Assembly (NCBI RefSeq): GCF_035503745.1
Contig: NZ_DATJTC010000042.1
Coordinates: forward strand, 1 to 64,000
Length of the DNA: 64,000 nucleotides
Direction of reading: 5' to 3'
Source of the DNA: Dyella_B sp035503745
Lineage (GTDB): Bacteria; Pseudomonadota; Gammaproteobacteria; Xanthomonadales; Rhodanobacteraceae
The position numbers and the translations under genes were made by a program. The notes under the pieces are model-generated. The model was not told the DNA's origin. It saw nothing but the letters and a program-made list of their open reading frames with translations, and did not search any database. This document shows positions 34,740 through 42,604 of the stretch, one piece after another. Within the stretch, counting starts at the first letter, position 1, and every line of letters starts with the position of its first letter.

Positions 34740-37364
34740 TCATCGCGGGAGTTCCGCGCGCCCGCTGATCGCGAACGACGCACTGACCCCGCCGCCTTCC
34801 TCCGGCTGGTTGCCGCCGACGAACACGCGATAGTGCCCCGGCACCACCGCACGATGCCCCAGCGCATCGACACTGCTGAGCTGACGCGGCAGCAACGCAA
34901 AGACCACGCGACGCTGCTCGCCCGCTTGGAGATGGATGCGTCGAAAACCTACCAGTGCATGCCGCGGCGCTGCGGGTACATCCGGCGCGTCCAGATAGAC
35001 CTCCACCACTTCATCGCCCGCGCGGGCACCGTCATTGCGAACCATTGCGCTGACTTGGAGCGTATCGCCGGCTGCCAACGACGCAGTCGACAGGTCAGGT
35101 TGTGCATAGGTGAAGTGCGTATAGCTCAAGCCATCGCCGAACGCATAGAGCGGCGTACCCTTGAAGTAACGATACGTGCGCCCTTCCATCGCATAGCTGA
35201 CGAAGGGCGGCAGATCGCTGGTGGCTCGGTAGAACGTCACCGGCAGCCGGCCGGCCGGACTGTCATCGCCCGCCAGTACGCGCGCTACCGCCTCGCCGCC
35301 GCGTTCACCGGGATACCATGCGACGAGAATGGCGTCCGCGTGGGACTTGGCCCATGTCAGCGCCACGGCACTGCCCGACATCAGCACCACTACCAGCGGC
35401 TTGTGCGTGGCGGCGAGCTGTTCGAGCAATGCCCGCTGCGTTGCCGGCAAGCCGATATCGGTGCGGTCGCCGCCGTTGAAGCCTGGTACCTCCACGTTCA
35501 ATGCTTCGCCTTCCACGTCCGGCGACAAGCCGACGAAAGCGACGATCGCATCCGCCCGTCGCGCGGCGTCTTGCGCTTCGGCCAGTTGCGCTTGAGGGGG
35601 TGCCAGCCACTGCAGGCGGATACCCTGGTCCTGACCGCTATGCACCAGCTCAAGCCGGATGGCGCGTGGGTGCGTATCGGCGAAATGCAGCGTCGCCTGC
35701 ATCGCTTTATCGTCGCCTTTATCGTCGATCACCTGCTGACCGTCGATGTACAGGCGTACCGGATCGTGGCCGGCACAATCGAAGCAACGATCGATATGGA
35801 CGGCCAAGGTATAGTCGCCTGTGCCTGGCGGAACCAGCTCGCCCGTCCAGCGCACCGCGTAGCGATCCGCATGCATGCCATCCAGCGGCGCGACATGGTC
35901 CCAATCAAAATCGATGCGGCGATCGACACGGCTCGCCCACGGGGCGCCGGAGAAATCGAGACGGTTGAAGTATTCGCCGGTCAACCCGACTTGCGCATCT
36001 TTGCCCGTGCGCAGTGCCGTTTCCGGAATCGGCACCGGCACGCCCGCCGCAATGGGCGCGCCTTGGGCATAGCGGATGTGCTGCGCACCGAAGCGTGCGC
36101 GCAAGCCTTCCAACGGCGTCACCGGCGCTCGCGCGGTGCCGTGATAGTTTGCCTCCAGCGTCTCCAGCGTGTCGGCATTGGGGCCGATCACGGCAAGCTT
36201 CACATTGCGCTTGAAGGGCAGCGTGCCCCGTGTATTTTTCAGCAGCACCATCGATTCCAACGCTGCCTGCAGGGCAAGCTGGCGATGGCTGGCATTGTCG
36301 AGCTGGTCCATGCCGATGGAGGCATACGGATCGACCTGCGTTTTGCCCCACTCACCCAGGCGATAGCGCGCGGAAAACAGCCGTTCAAGCGAAGTATCCA
36401 GCACCGATTCGGCAACGGCATGCTTTTGCACCGCCGTGAGCAGCGCCGCATACGCATCGCCGCAATCCAGATCCGTGCCGGCTGCGATGGCCGCCGCGGA
36501 CGATTGAGCGTTGTCCGGCCGGTAGTGATGGAAATGCGTCATGTCATCGACCGCATCGCAGTCAGACACCACGTATCCCTTGAAGCCCCAGTCATCGCGC
36601 AGCAGCTTGGTCAGCAACGGATCGTTCGCGCACGCCGGCGTGCCGTGCAACGCGTTGTAGGCGCACATGATGGAACCGGCATGCCCTTCGGTGATGGCGG
36701 CGCGAAAGGCCGGCAGATAAGTAGCCTCCAGATCGTGCGCGGACACGTCCACGTCAAAACCGTGGCGGCCCGATTCGGGTCCGCTGTGGGCCACGAGGTG
36801 CTTGGGCGTGGCGATGGCACGCGGGTGCAGCGGATCGTCGCCCTGGATGCCACGGATGAACGCCACGGCCAGCCGGCCGGTGAGAAACGGGTCCTCGCCG
36901 TAGGTTTCCTGCCCCCTGCCCCAGCGCGGATCGCGAAAAATGTTGATGTTGGGCGACCAGATCGTCAGTCCCTGGTAGCGGGCGTGATCGTGTCCGGCAC
37001 CGGCGGCGTTGAATTTCGCCCGCGCCTCGGTGGAAACCACGTCGCCGACCTGCGCGAGCAGATCGGTATCCCAGCTCGCGGCCAGACCGATCGCCTGCGG
37101 AAAGACGGTGGCATAACCGTCGCGCGCGACGCCATGCAGGCCTTCGTTCCACCAGTCGTAAGCGGGTACGCCAAGGCGCGCTATCGCGGGGGCATGGCTT
37201 TGCAACTGCGTTACTTTTTCGGCCAGCGTCATCTTCGACACCAACGCCGCGACTGCCTGCGCGGCAGCATCCTGGGTCGCCTGCGCCGCGCGCGCGCCGG
37301 CGCCGGACACGATGCCCAGCGCGAGCAGCAGCACACCCATCAAACCCATGCGCATACCCTTCAT
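34740..37364 (-). CDS. Exported GH3 glycosidase with PA14 domain, beta-xylosidase-like subgroup
   Basis: An 874-residue GH3 enzyme. The signal peptide is MGLMGVLLLALGIVSGAGARA. The N-terminal catalytic domain has YDWWNEGLHGVAR and the nucleophile Asp268 in VVSDCDA; the SDC form is typical of the beta-xylosidase/arabinosidase branch of GH3 rather than plain beta-glucosidases. A PA14 insert (about 465-610, starting LTGEYFNRLDFSG) lies in the C-terminal domain, and a fibronectin-III-like end follows. Substrate is inferred: beta-xylosyl or beta-glucosyl residues. ATG 37364 follows AAGGGG. It lies 35 bases after the GH18 gene in the same operon. Confidence 0.9.
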   Translation of the reverse strand: MKGMRMGLMGVLLLALGIVSGAGARAAQATQDAAAQAVAALVSKMTLAEKVTQLQSHAPAIARLGVPAYDWWNEGLHGVARDGYATVFPQAIGLAASWDTDLLAQVGDVVSTEARAKFNAAGAGHDHARYQGLTIWSPNINIFRDPRWGRGQETYGEDPFLTGRLAVAFIRGIQGDDPLHPRAIATPKHLVAHSGPESGRHGFDVDVSAHDLEATYLPAFRAAITEGHAGSIMCAYNALHGTPACANDPLLTKLLRDDWGFKGYVVSDCDAVDDMTHFHHYRPDNAQSSAAAIAAGTDLDCGDAYAALLTAVQKHAVAESVLDTSLERLFSARYRLGEWGKTQVDPYASIGMDQLDNASHRQLALQAALESMVLLKNTRGTLPFKRNVKLAVIGPNADTLETLEANYHGTARAPVTPLEGLRARFGAQHIRYAQGAPIAAGVPVPIPETALRTGKDAQVGLTGEYFNRLDFSGAPWASRVDRRIDFDWDHVAPLDGMHADRYAVRWTGELVPPGTGDYTLAVHIDRCFDCAGHDPVRLYIDGQQVIDDKGDDKAMQATLHFADTHPRAIRLELVHSGQDQGIRLQWLAPPQAQLAEAQDAARRADAIVAFVGLSPDVEGEALNVEVPGFNGGDRTDIGLPATQRALLEQLAATHKPLVVVLMSGSAVALTWAKSHADAILVAWYPGERGGEAVARVLAGDDSPAGRLPVTFYRATSDLPPFVSYAMEGRTYRYFKGTPLYAFGDGLSYTHFTYAQPDLSTASLAAGDTLQVSAMVRNDGARAGDEVVEVYLDAPDVPAAPRHALVGFRRIHLQAGEQRRVVFALLPRQLSSVDALGHRAVVPGHYRVFVGGNQPEEGGGVSASFAISGRAELPR

Positions 37365-37399
37365 GCAACCCCTTCTTCCACGCCGCAACCGTTGCCCAA

Positions 37400-38452
37400 C
37401 TACGGGCGCTGCACCACCGGCAATTCATCCCATACCTTGGGATCCTCGGCACCCAGCACCCATGCGCAAAAGCCTTCGAGGCCAAACTGCTTCACCACCG
37501 CATAGCGATCGCGAAAACTGTGCGCGTCCGGCATGAACACCCATTCGCGCATGTCATCGCGATAGAAGTAGAACCAGGATTCGTGCTCGACCGGATCCCA
37601 TTGCACATGCGCCTGCTGTTCCTTGGCCAACGGAAATGACTCGTCCGCATCGATGTACTGGGCCTTGATATTGGAGGATTCCGTGCCGTCCGGCCTCACC
37701 GGATCGCCGGTGTACCAGTGATAACCGTACAGGGCGATACCGAGCGAGAGCTTTTCCCTGGGCACGAGCTTCAACGCATAGTTCAATTGCTCCATCACCC
37801 ATGGCATGCCGGCGACCGGACCCGGCGCGGTCCAGCGCGTATGCTGGTCGTAGGTCATCAGGCAGATCAGATCGGCGTATTTGCCCAACGCCGCCAGGTC
37901 GTAGACGCCTCGCCAGTATTGCCACATCCACTTGGAGAACTCGCCCGCACCGGCATGCCCCGGCGCGTTGGGCACGACGGCGATGGAAAGCTTCAGGCCA
38001 TGCTTGTGCAACGCCTGGGCCGTCTGTTCGACTAACAGGGTGTAGGCGTCGCGGTCAGTCCAGGAAATGCTTTCGAAGTCGAACTGGAAACCCGCATAAC
38101 CATATTCGGAAGCTTGCTGCAGCATCGCCTCGATCATGTGCTGCTTGGCCGTCTCGTCATGCAGCAGCTCGTGGAAGCCGCCGCGGCCGGCCGACATCGA
38201 GATGATCGGCTCCACCGGCAAGCGGTGTGCCTTGGCGATGCCGAGCACGTACGCATTGGGACCTCCGTTCACCAGGCCCTGGTTGTCCACCCCATACCAG
38301 CCGGGCACCAGCAGCCCGATCTTGTCGACGTGCGCTTCAAACGAGGCTATCGATTTGGGCGAACTGATCAAATAGAACAGCGCGTCGGGCTGCCTGGCCA
38401 AAGCACTGCCGCACACAAGCATGCCGGCCAGTAACAGAAGGATTCGTTTCAT
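37400..38452 (-). CDS. Exported GH18-family glycosidase
   Basis: A 350-residue GH18-type protein. Signal peptide KRILLLLAGMLVCGSALA. The family motif appears as GFQFDFESI at 121-129 with catalytic Glu127, preceded by SIAVVPNA-like and followed by ADLICLMTYDQH and SLGIALYGYHWY. GH18 enzymes cleave beta-1,4 GlcNAc links in chitin, or the chitobiose core of N-glycans (endo-beta-N-acetylglucosaminidase). It is a short single-domain form with no chitin-binding module. ATG 38452 was chosen because it begins the signal peptide. It heads an operon with GH3. Its leader holds a strong terminator hairpin. Confidence 0.85.
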   Translation of the reverse strand: MKRILLLLAGMLVCGSALARQPDALFYLISSPKSIASFEAHVDKIGLLVPGWYGVDNQGLVNGGPNAYVLGIAKAHRLPVEPIISMSAGRGGFHELLHDETAKQHMIEAMLQQASEYGYAGFQFDFESISWTDRDAYTLLVEQTAQALHKHGLKLSIAVVPNAPGHAGAGEFSKWMWQYWRGVYDLAALGKYADLICLMTYDQHTRWTAPGPVAGMPWVMEQLNYALKLVPREKLSLGIALYGYHWYTGDPVRPDGTESSNIKAQYIDADESFPLAKEQQAHVQWDPVEHESWFYFYRDDMREWVFMPDAHSFRDRYAVVKQFGLEGFCAWVLGAEDPKVWDELPVVQRP

Positions 38453-38559
38453 AAGCGTTCTGCTGGTGAGGGGGCGTCGCCGGGCCGATGCGCTATCCGA
38501 ACCGGCTTTCGAGTCGGAAAGCGGCCATGCCGCAGGGCGAAGTCCTGGGGCGGCGCGAT

Positions 38560-38612
38560 AAAAAAAAGAGCGATCGCGACCGCGTTGGGGGAAACAACGC
38601 GACCGCGACCGC
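38560..38612 (-). terminator. Strong intrinsic terminator inside the GH18 leader (attenuator or sRNA end)
   Basis: On the minus strand arms at 38595-38612 and 38570-38587 form an 18-bp stem with three G-U pairs and a 7-base loop, followed at once by TCTTTTTTTT. It is a textbook Rho-independent terminator in the minus direction only. There is no minus-strand gene upstream; it lies between promoter copy B and the GH18 start, 108 bases before that start. Confidence 0.75.
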
Positions 38613-38730
38613 TGCGCGAAACCCATGGCGGAGAAGCTGGACCACCGGCAACGCCGCTGTCCCGTTGCACGTGGCATTTGCCTTTTGCAGGACTTTTTGC
38701 ACGCCCGCTCCCCTCGCCCGATGCCGCCGG

Positions 38731-38758
38731 ACAGCCCGCCTCCGCGACGGCAGGCTGT
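38731..38758 (-). ncRNA. 5' leader stem-loop of the GH18 transcript
   Basis: Arms 38731-38740 and 38749-38758 pair as a 10-bp stem with one G-U pair and an 8-base loop, about 20 bases after the predicted start of transcription from promoter copy B. Together with the terminator at 38560-38612 it gives a structured leader or small RNA of roughly 220 bases. Existence of the RNA is an inference. Confidence 0.4.
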
Positions 38759-38785
38759 TCATTAGCAAAATTTAGGTTTATATAT

Positions 38786-38875
38786 GTTTTAGATCGTGGC
38801 AAATCGAAATGCAACCTTTTTTTGAAGGCGGCCCCATCACCGGCCAAAAAAACACCTGTAAATAGTTCGTTTATA
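38786..38875 (-). promoter_or_regulatory. Conserved promoter/operator element, copy B (GH18-GH3)
   Basis: Minus-strand order as in copy A: dyad half-sites TGTAAA and TTTATA spaced by 7 bases (38857-38875), -35-like TTGCAT (38809-38814), 17-base spacer, -10-like TAAAAC (38786-38791). The shared core AGATCGTGGCAA and flanking TCG and TGCAAC are nearly identical to copy A. The dyad is also about 70 bases upstream of the divergent fucose operon start, so it could control both directions. Confidence 0.6.
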
Positions 38876-38944
38876 TATACACAAGACGCCGGCTGCGCGA
38901 TCATGCGCCGCAAAGGCCGGCATGGCAGGCCGCAGCGAGGATCC

Positions 38945-39973
38945 ATGACCCCCTCCATCACCAACCCGGAACCGAGTCAGGCCAATGCCCGGCCAGGTGG
39001 GTGGGTGCGTTCGCGGCTGGCCTTCGGCGGCGCGCCGATTGGCAATTTGTATGAGTCGGTCAATGAGGAAACCGCGGCCGCCGCGATCTCTCGCGCGTGG
39101 CTGCGCAACATCCGCCATTTCGACACCGCGCCCTACTACGGCTACGGATTGAGCGAGAGCCGCCTGGGCGCCGCCCTGTGCGCGCTGCCGCGCGGCAGCT
39201 ACAGCCTGTCCACCAAGGTCGGCCGCGTGATCGAGTACGACGGGCAGCAGACCAGCCATGCCGACGGCTTTATCGTCGACGGCCGTTCGGCGCATTTCGA
39301 CTACAGCCGCGACGGCGTCCTGCGCTCGTTCGAAGCGAGCCTCAACCGCCTGCGCACCGATCACGTGGAGATACTGCTGCTGCACGACATCGGCGCGCTG
39401 ACCCATGGCCAGCGTCACGCACAGGTGATGCGCCAGGCCCTGGACGAAGCCTTGCCCGCCATGGCCGAACTGCGCGCGCAAGGCGCCTGCCGTGCCATCG
39501 GCATCGGCGTGAACGAGCAAGCGGTATGTCTGGAAGTGATGCCGCGCTTTCCCATCGACATCATCATGCTGGCCGGCCGCTACACGCTGTTCGAACAGCA
39601 CGACAGCAAAACCGTGATGGCGCAGGCGCTGGCGCGCGACATCGCGGTACTTGCCGCCGGTCCCTACAACTCCGGCCTGCTTGGCGGCCGCAAGGGGCCC
39701 GGGCATTTCTATAACTACGCACCTGCCGATCACCACACCCTGCAACGGGCGCGCCGCTTTTATGAAGTGCTTGAGCAGGCCGATACGCAAGTGGGCGCCG
39801 CCGCGCTGCAGTTTCCGCTGGCGCATCCGGCGGTGGCCAGCGTGGTCTGCGGCATGCGTACCACCGCGGAAGTGGAGAGCGCCGACGAGCGCATCAAAAC
39901 CACGATCCCAAGCGATGCCTGGCGCGCCCTGCGCGACGCCGGCCTGATCGGCGAAGACGTACCTACGCCATGA
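38945..39973 (+). CDS. Aldo/keto reductase, L-fucose dehydrogenase
   Basis: A 342-residue aldo/keto reductase. Catalytic residues are visible in HFDTAPYYGYG (Asp, Tyr), STKVGR (Lys) and LLHDIG (His). AKRs of this type (pyridoxal 4-dehydrogenase / D-threo-aldose dehydrogenase group) oxidise L-fucose to L-fuconolactone with NAD(P)+. The assignment is supported by the next four genes, which encode the following steps. The stop overlaps the lactonase ATG (ATGA). It is the first gene of the catabolic operon, divergent from GH18. Confidence 0.88.
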   Translation: MTPSITNPEPSQANARPGGWVRSRLAFGGAPIGNLYESVNEETAAAAISRAWLRNIRHFDTAPYYGYGLSESRLGAALCALPRGSYSLSTKVGRVIEYDGQQTSHADGFIVDGRSAHFDYSRDGVLRSFEASLNRLRTDHVEILLLHDIGALTHGQRHAQVMRQALDEALPAMAELRAQGACRAIGIGVNEQAVCLEVMPRFPIDIIMLAGRYTLFEQHDSKTVMAQALARDIAVLAAGPYNSGLLGGRKGPGHFYNYAPADHHTLQRARRFYEVLEQADTQVGAAALQFPLAHPAVASVVCGMRTTAEVESADERIKTTIPSDAWRALRDAGLIGEDVPTP

Positions 39974-40839
39974 TCATCGTCGATGCCCACCAGCACTATT
40001 GGCAGCCCGCCCGCGGCGACTACGGCTGGCTCGACGCTGCGCCCGCCGCGTTGCGCCGCGCATTCCTGCCGCCCGACCTGCAGGCGCAACGGAAAGCCGC
40101 GGGCGTGACGCACAGCATCCTGGTGCAGGCCGCGCCGAGCGAAGCGGAAACGCGCTACTTGTTCGAACTTGCGCGCGAAGATCGCGCGGTCACCGGCGTG
40201 GTGGGCTGGGTGGACATGCAGGCAGCCGACGTCGGCGCACGCATCGATCGCCTGCTGCGCGACGGCAACGGCCTGCTGTGCGGCCTGCGTCCGATGGCGC
40301 AAGACATCACCGATCCGGACTGGCTCGCCAGTCCATCGCTCGACCGCGCCTTCGATGACATCCAGGCATGCGGCCTGGCCTTCGATGCGCTGGTCGGCAT
40401 GCCGCAGCTGCCCGCGCTGCTGCGGCGCTTGCGTCGCCATCCGCACTTGAACATCGTGCTCGATCACGCGGGCAAGCCGGCCATCGGCGACGGGCGCTTC
40501 GATCAGTGGACCAGTTGGATCGACGAACTGGCACAGCATCCGCAACTGCATTGCAAGCTGTCAGGCCTGCTCACCTTGCTCGATGAACCGGTGGACGCGG
40601 ACGCGATCGAGCCTTATGTCGCCGACCTGTTCGCGCACTTCGGGCCAGAACGCCTGATGTGGGGCAGCGATTGGCCGGTGCTCACCACCCGTGCCGACTT
40701 CGGTCAATGGCTCGACCTGGCACTGACACTCACCGAACGCTATGCACCCGGATCGCAGCCGGATGTGTTCGCTGCCAACGCGGTGAACTTCTACGCGCTG
40801 GACATCGACCTCGGTGTACAGGAGTCACGCGCGCCATGA
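39970..40839 (+). CDS. L-fuconolactone hydrolase (amidohydrolase family)
   Basis: A 289-residue COG3618 amidohydrolase. The metal site is shown by VDAHQHYW near the start, VLDHAGKP in the middle and MWGSDWPV near 235. It hydrolyses L-fucono-lactone to L-fuconate. Overlapping start with the dehydrogenase gene implies coupled translation. Specificity for fuconolactone is from pathway context. Confidence 0.9.
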   Translation: MIIVDAHQHYWQPARGDYGWLDAAPAALRRAFLPPDLQAQRKAAGVTHSILVQAAPSEAETRYLFELAREDRAVTGVVGWVDMQAADVGARIDRLLRDGNGLLCGLRPMAQDITDPDWLASPSLDRAFDDIQACGLAFDALVGMPQLPALLRRLRRHPHLNIVLDHAGKPAIGDGRFDQWTSWIDELAQHPQLHCKLSGLLTLLDEPVDADAIEPYVADLFAHFGPERLMWGSDWPVLTTRADFGQWLDLALTLTERYAPGSQPDVFAANAVNFYALDIDLGVQESRAP

Positions 40840-40882
40840 CAGCGGCGATCACTCACCCACTTGGATATGACGGAGACACCGC

Positions 40883-41629
40883 ATGAGCGGACGTTTGTCG
40901 GGCAAGCATGCCCTGATCACTGCCGCCGGAGCGGGCATCGGCCGTGCCACTGCCCTCGCTTTCGCGCAAGCTGGTGCCACGGTGCTGGCCACCGACATCG
41001 ATACTGCGGCGCTGGCCAGCCTCGCGGCGGAACACGCATCCATCGCCACCCGCAAGCTCGACGTCACGCAGCCGGACGACATCCAGGCCCTGGTGCAGGC
41101 ATCGGGCCCGTTCGACGTGCTGTTCAATTGCGCCGGCTTCGTGCACGCGGGCACCATTGTGGACACCGACCAGGCGAGTTGGCAGCGCTCCTTCACCATC
41201 AACGTCGACAGCATGTTCCATCTGTGCAAGGCGGTGCTGCCGGGCATGCTGGAGCGTGGCAAGGGCAGCATCATCAACATGTCCTCGGTCGCATCCAGCA
41301 TCAAGGGCGTGCCGAACCGCTTTGCCTACGGCACCACCAAGGCCGCCGTGATCGGCCTGACGCGATCGATCGCCGCCGATTTCGTGGCGCGCGGCGTGCG
41401 CTGCAACGCGATCTGTCCGGGCACGGTGAAAACGCCTTCGCTGGGCGATCGTGTGCGCGCACTCGGTGGCGACGAAGCGGCCAACTGGCAGCGCTTCGTC
41501 GAACGCCAACCGATGGGCCGCCTGGGCGAACCCGACGAAATCGCCGCGCTGGCGCTCTACCTCGCCAGCGACGAATCGGCCTTTACCACCGGCACGATCC
41601 ATGTCGTGGACGGCGGCTGGTCCAACTGA
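40883..41629 (+). CDS. SDR, 2-keto-3-deoxy-L-fuconate dehydrogenase
   Basis: A 248-residue SDR with TAAGAGIGRAT, NCAGFVH, NMSSVASSI and YGTTK. In the non-phosphorylating L-fucose pathway an SDR oxidises 2-keto-3-deoxy-L-fuconate at C4 to the 2,4-diketo acid, using NAD+. The gene lies between lactonase and FAH-type hydrolase in the operon, fitting this step. A fucose 1-dehydrogenase role is possible but is better filled by the AKR. CGGAG precedes ATG. Confidence 0.88.
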   Translation: MSGRLSGKHALITAAGAGIGRATALAFAQAGATVLATDIDTAALASLAAEHASIATRKLDVTQPDDIQALVQASGPFDVLFNCAGFVHAGTIVDTDQASWQRSFTINVDSMFHLCKAVLPGMLERGKGSIINMSSVASSIKGVPNRFAYGTTKAAVIGLTRSIAADFVARGVRCNAICPGTVKTPSLGDRVRALGGDEAANWQRFVERQPMGRLGEPDEIAALALYLASDESAFTTGTIHVVDGGWSN

Positions 41630-41649
41630 ACGCAGGAGCCAAGTAGTCC

Positions 41650-42513
41650 ATGAAACTGTTTCGTTACGGCGCGCCCGGCACGGAAAAACCAGGCCTGATC
41701 GACGCGGACGGCAAGCTTCGCGACCTATCGGGCGCTATCGACGACATCGACGCGCAGGCGCTAAGCCGCGATGGGCGCGCGCGCATCGCGGCCATCGATC
41801 CGCACACCCTGCCGGAAGTGACCGGCCAACCGCGCTACGGCGCGCCGATCGCCTATGTGAGCAAGATGATCTGCGTGGGCATGAACTACGCCGAGCACGC
41901 CGCCGAAACCGGCTCGCCGCCACCGGAACAGCCGGTGATCTTCATGAAGGCGACCAGCGCCATCGTCGGCCCCAACGACGACGTGGTCATTCCGCGTGGC
42001 TCGGTGAAAACCGACTGGGAAGTGGAACTGGGGGTGGTCATCGGCGAAACCGCGCGCAGCGTGAGTGAAGAAGATGCGCTCAAGTACGTGGCCGGCTATC
42101 TGGTGGTCAACGATCTCTCCGAACGCGAATTCCAATTCGACCATGGCGGCCAATGGGTGAAGGGCAAAAGCTGCGACACCTTCGGCCCGCTCGGCCCTTG
42201 GCTGGTAACCACCGACGAAATCGCCGATCCGCAAAACCTTAAGCTGTGGCTGCAGGTCAATGGCCATCGCTACCAGAACGGGCATACGCGCACGATGATT
42301 TTCAGCGTAGCCAAGCTGGTCAGCCACATCAGCCGCTACATGACCCTGCTGCCGGGCGACGTGATCAGCACCGGCACACCCGCCGGCGTCGGCCTCGGGC
42401 AAAAGCCGCCCAAGTACCTGCGCGCAGGCGACGTCATCGAACTTGGCATCGAAGGGCTTGGCCAGCAGCGCCAGCAGGTGCGCGGCGATGCGCAGGGCGA
42501 GAGGACTGCATGA
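41650..42513 (+). CDS. FAH-family 2,4-diketo-3-deoxy-L-fuconate hydrolase
   Basis: A 287-residue fumarylacetoacetate-hydrolase-type enzyme. Metal ligands lie in TDWEVELGVVIGE and NDLSEREFQ; GKSCDTFGPLGPWLV and STGTPAGVGLG are family motifs. It cleaves 2,4-diketo-3-deoxy-L-fuconate to pyruvate and L-lactate. AGGAG precedes ATG 41650. The lactate product explains the lactate dehydrogenase two genes downstream. Confidence 0.9.
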   Translation: MKLFRYGAPGTEKPGLIDADGKLRDLSGAIDDIDAQALSRDGRARIAAIDPHTLPEVTGQPRYGAPIAYVSKMICVGMNYAEHAAETGSPPPEQPVIFMKATSAIVGPNDDVVIPRGSVKTDWEVELGVVIGETARSVSEEDALKYVAGYLVVNDLSEREFQFDHGGQWVKGKSCDTFGPLGPWLVTTDEIADPQNLKLWLQVNGHRYQNGHTRTMIFSVAKLVSHISRYMTLLPGDVISTGTPAGVGLGQKPPKYLRAGDVIELGIEGLGQQRQQVRGDAQGERTA

Positions 42514-42604
42514 CCGGCGCCACCCTTCACCGACGTAGCAAACTCCTTCCCCACCGTCATGTCCGGGAGCGCAATGGGGCGCTTCTTTCAGGGACGAACA
42601 TCGC

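Larger units (their letters stand above)
38453..38944. other. Divergent regulatory gap between GH18 operon and fucose-catabolic operon
   Basis: This 492-base gap has no protein gene I can support. It holds, in minus orientation, the conserved promoter/operator copy B (38786-38875), a 10-bp leader stem (38731-38758) and a strong intrinsic terminator (38560-38612). The plus strand leads to the fucose dehydrogenase gene, whose ATG 38945 follows GAGG. Sequence from 38761 to 38880 is markedly A/T-rich. Confidence 0.75.

Noticed and set aside
34098..37505. An open frame of more than 1100 codons on the plus strand opposite the GH3 gene
   Set aside because: It is the antisense shadow of a real GH3 gene in GC-rich DNA, is Arg/His-rich with no domain, and also runs across the A/T-rich promoter gap.
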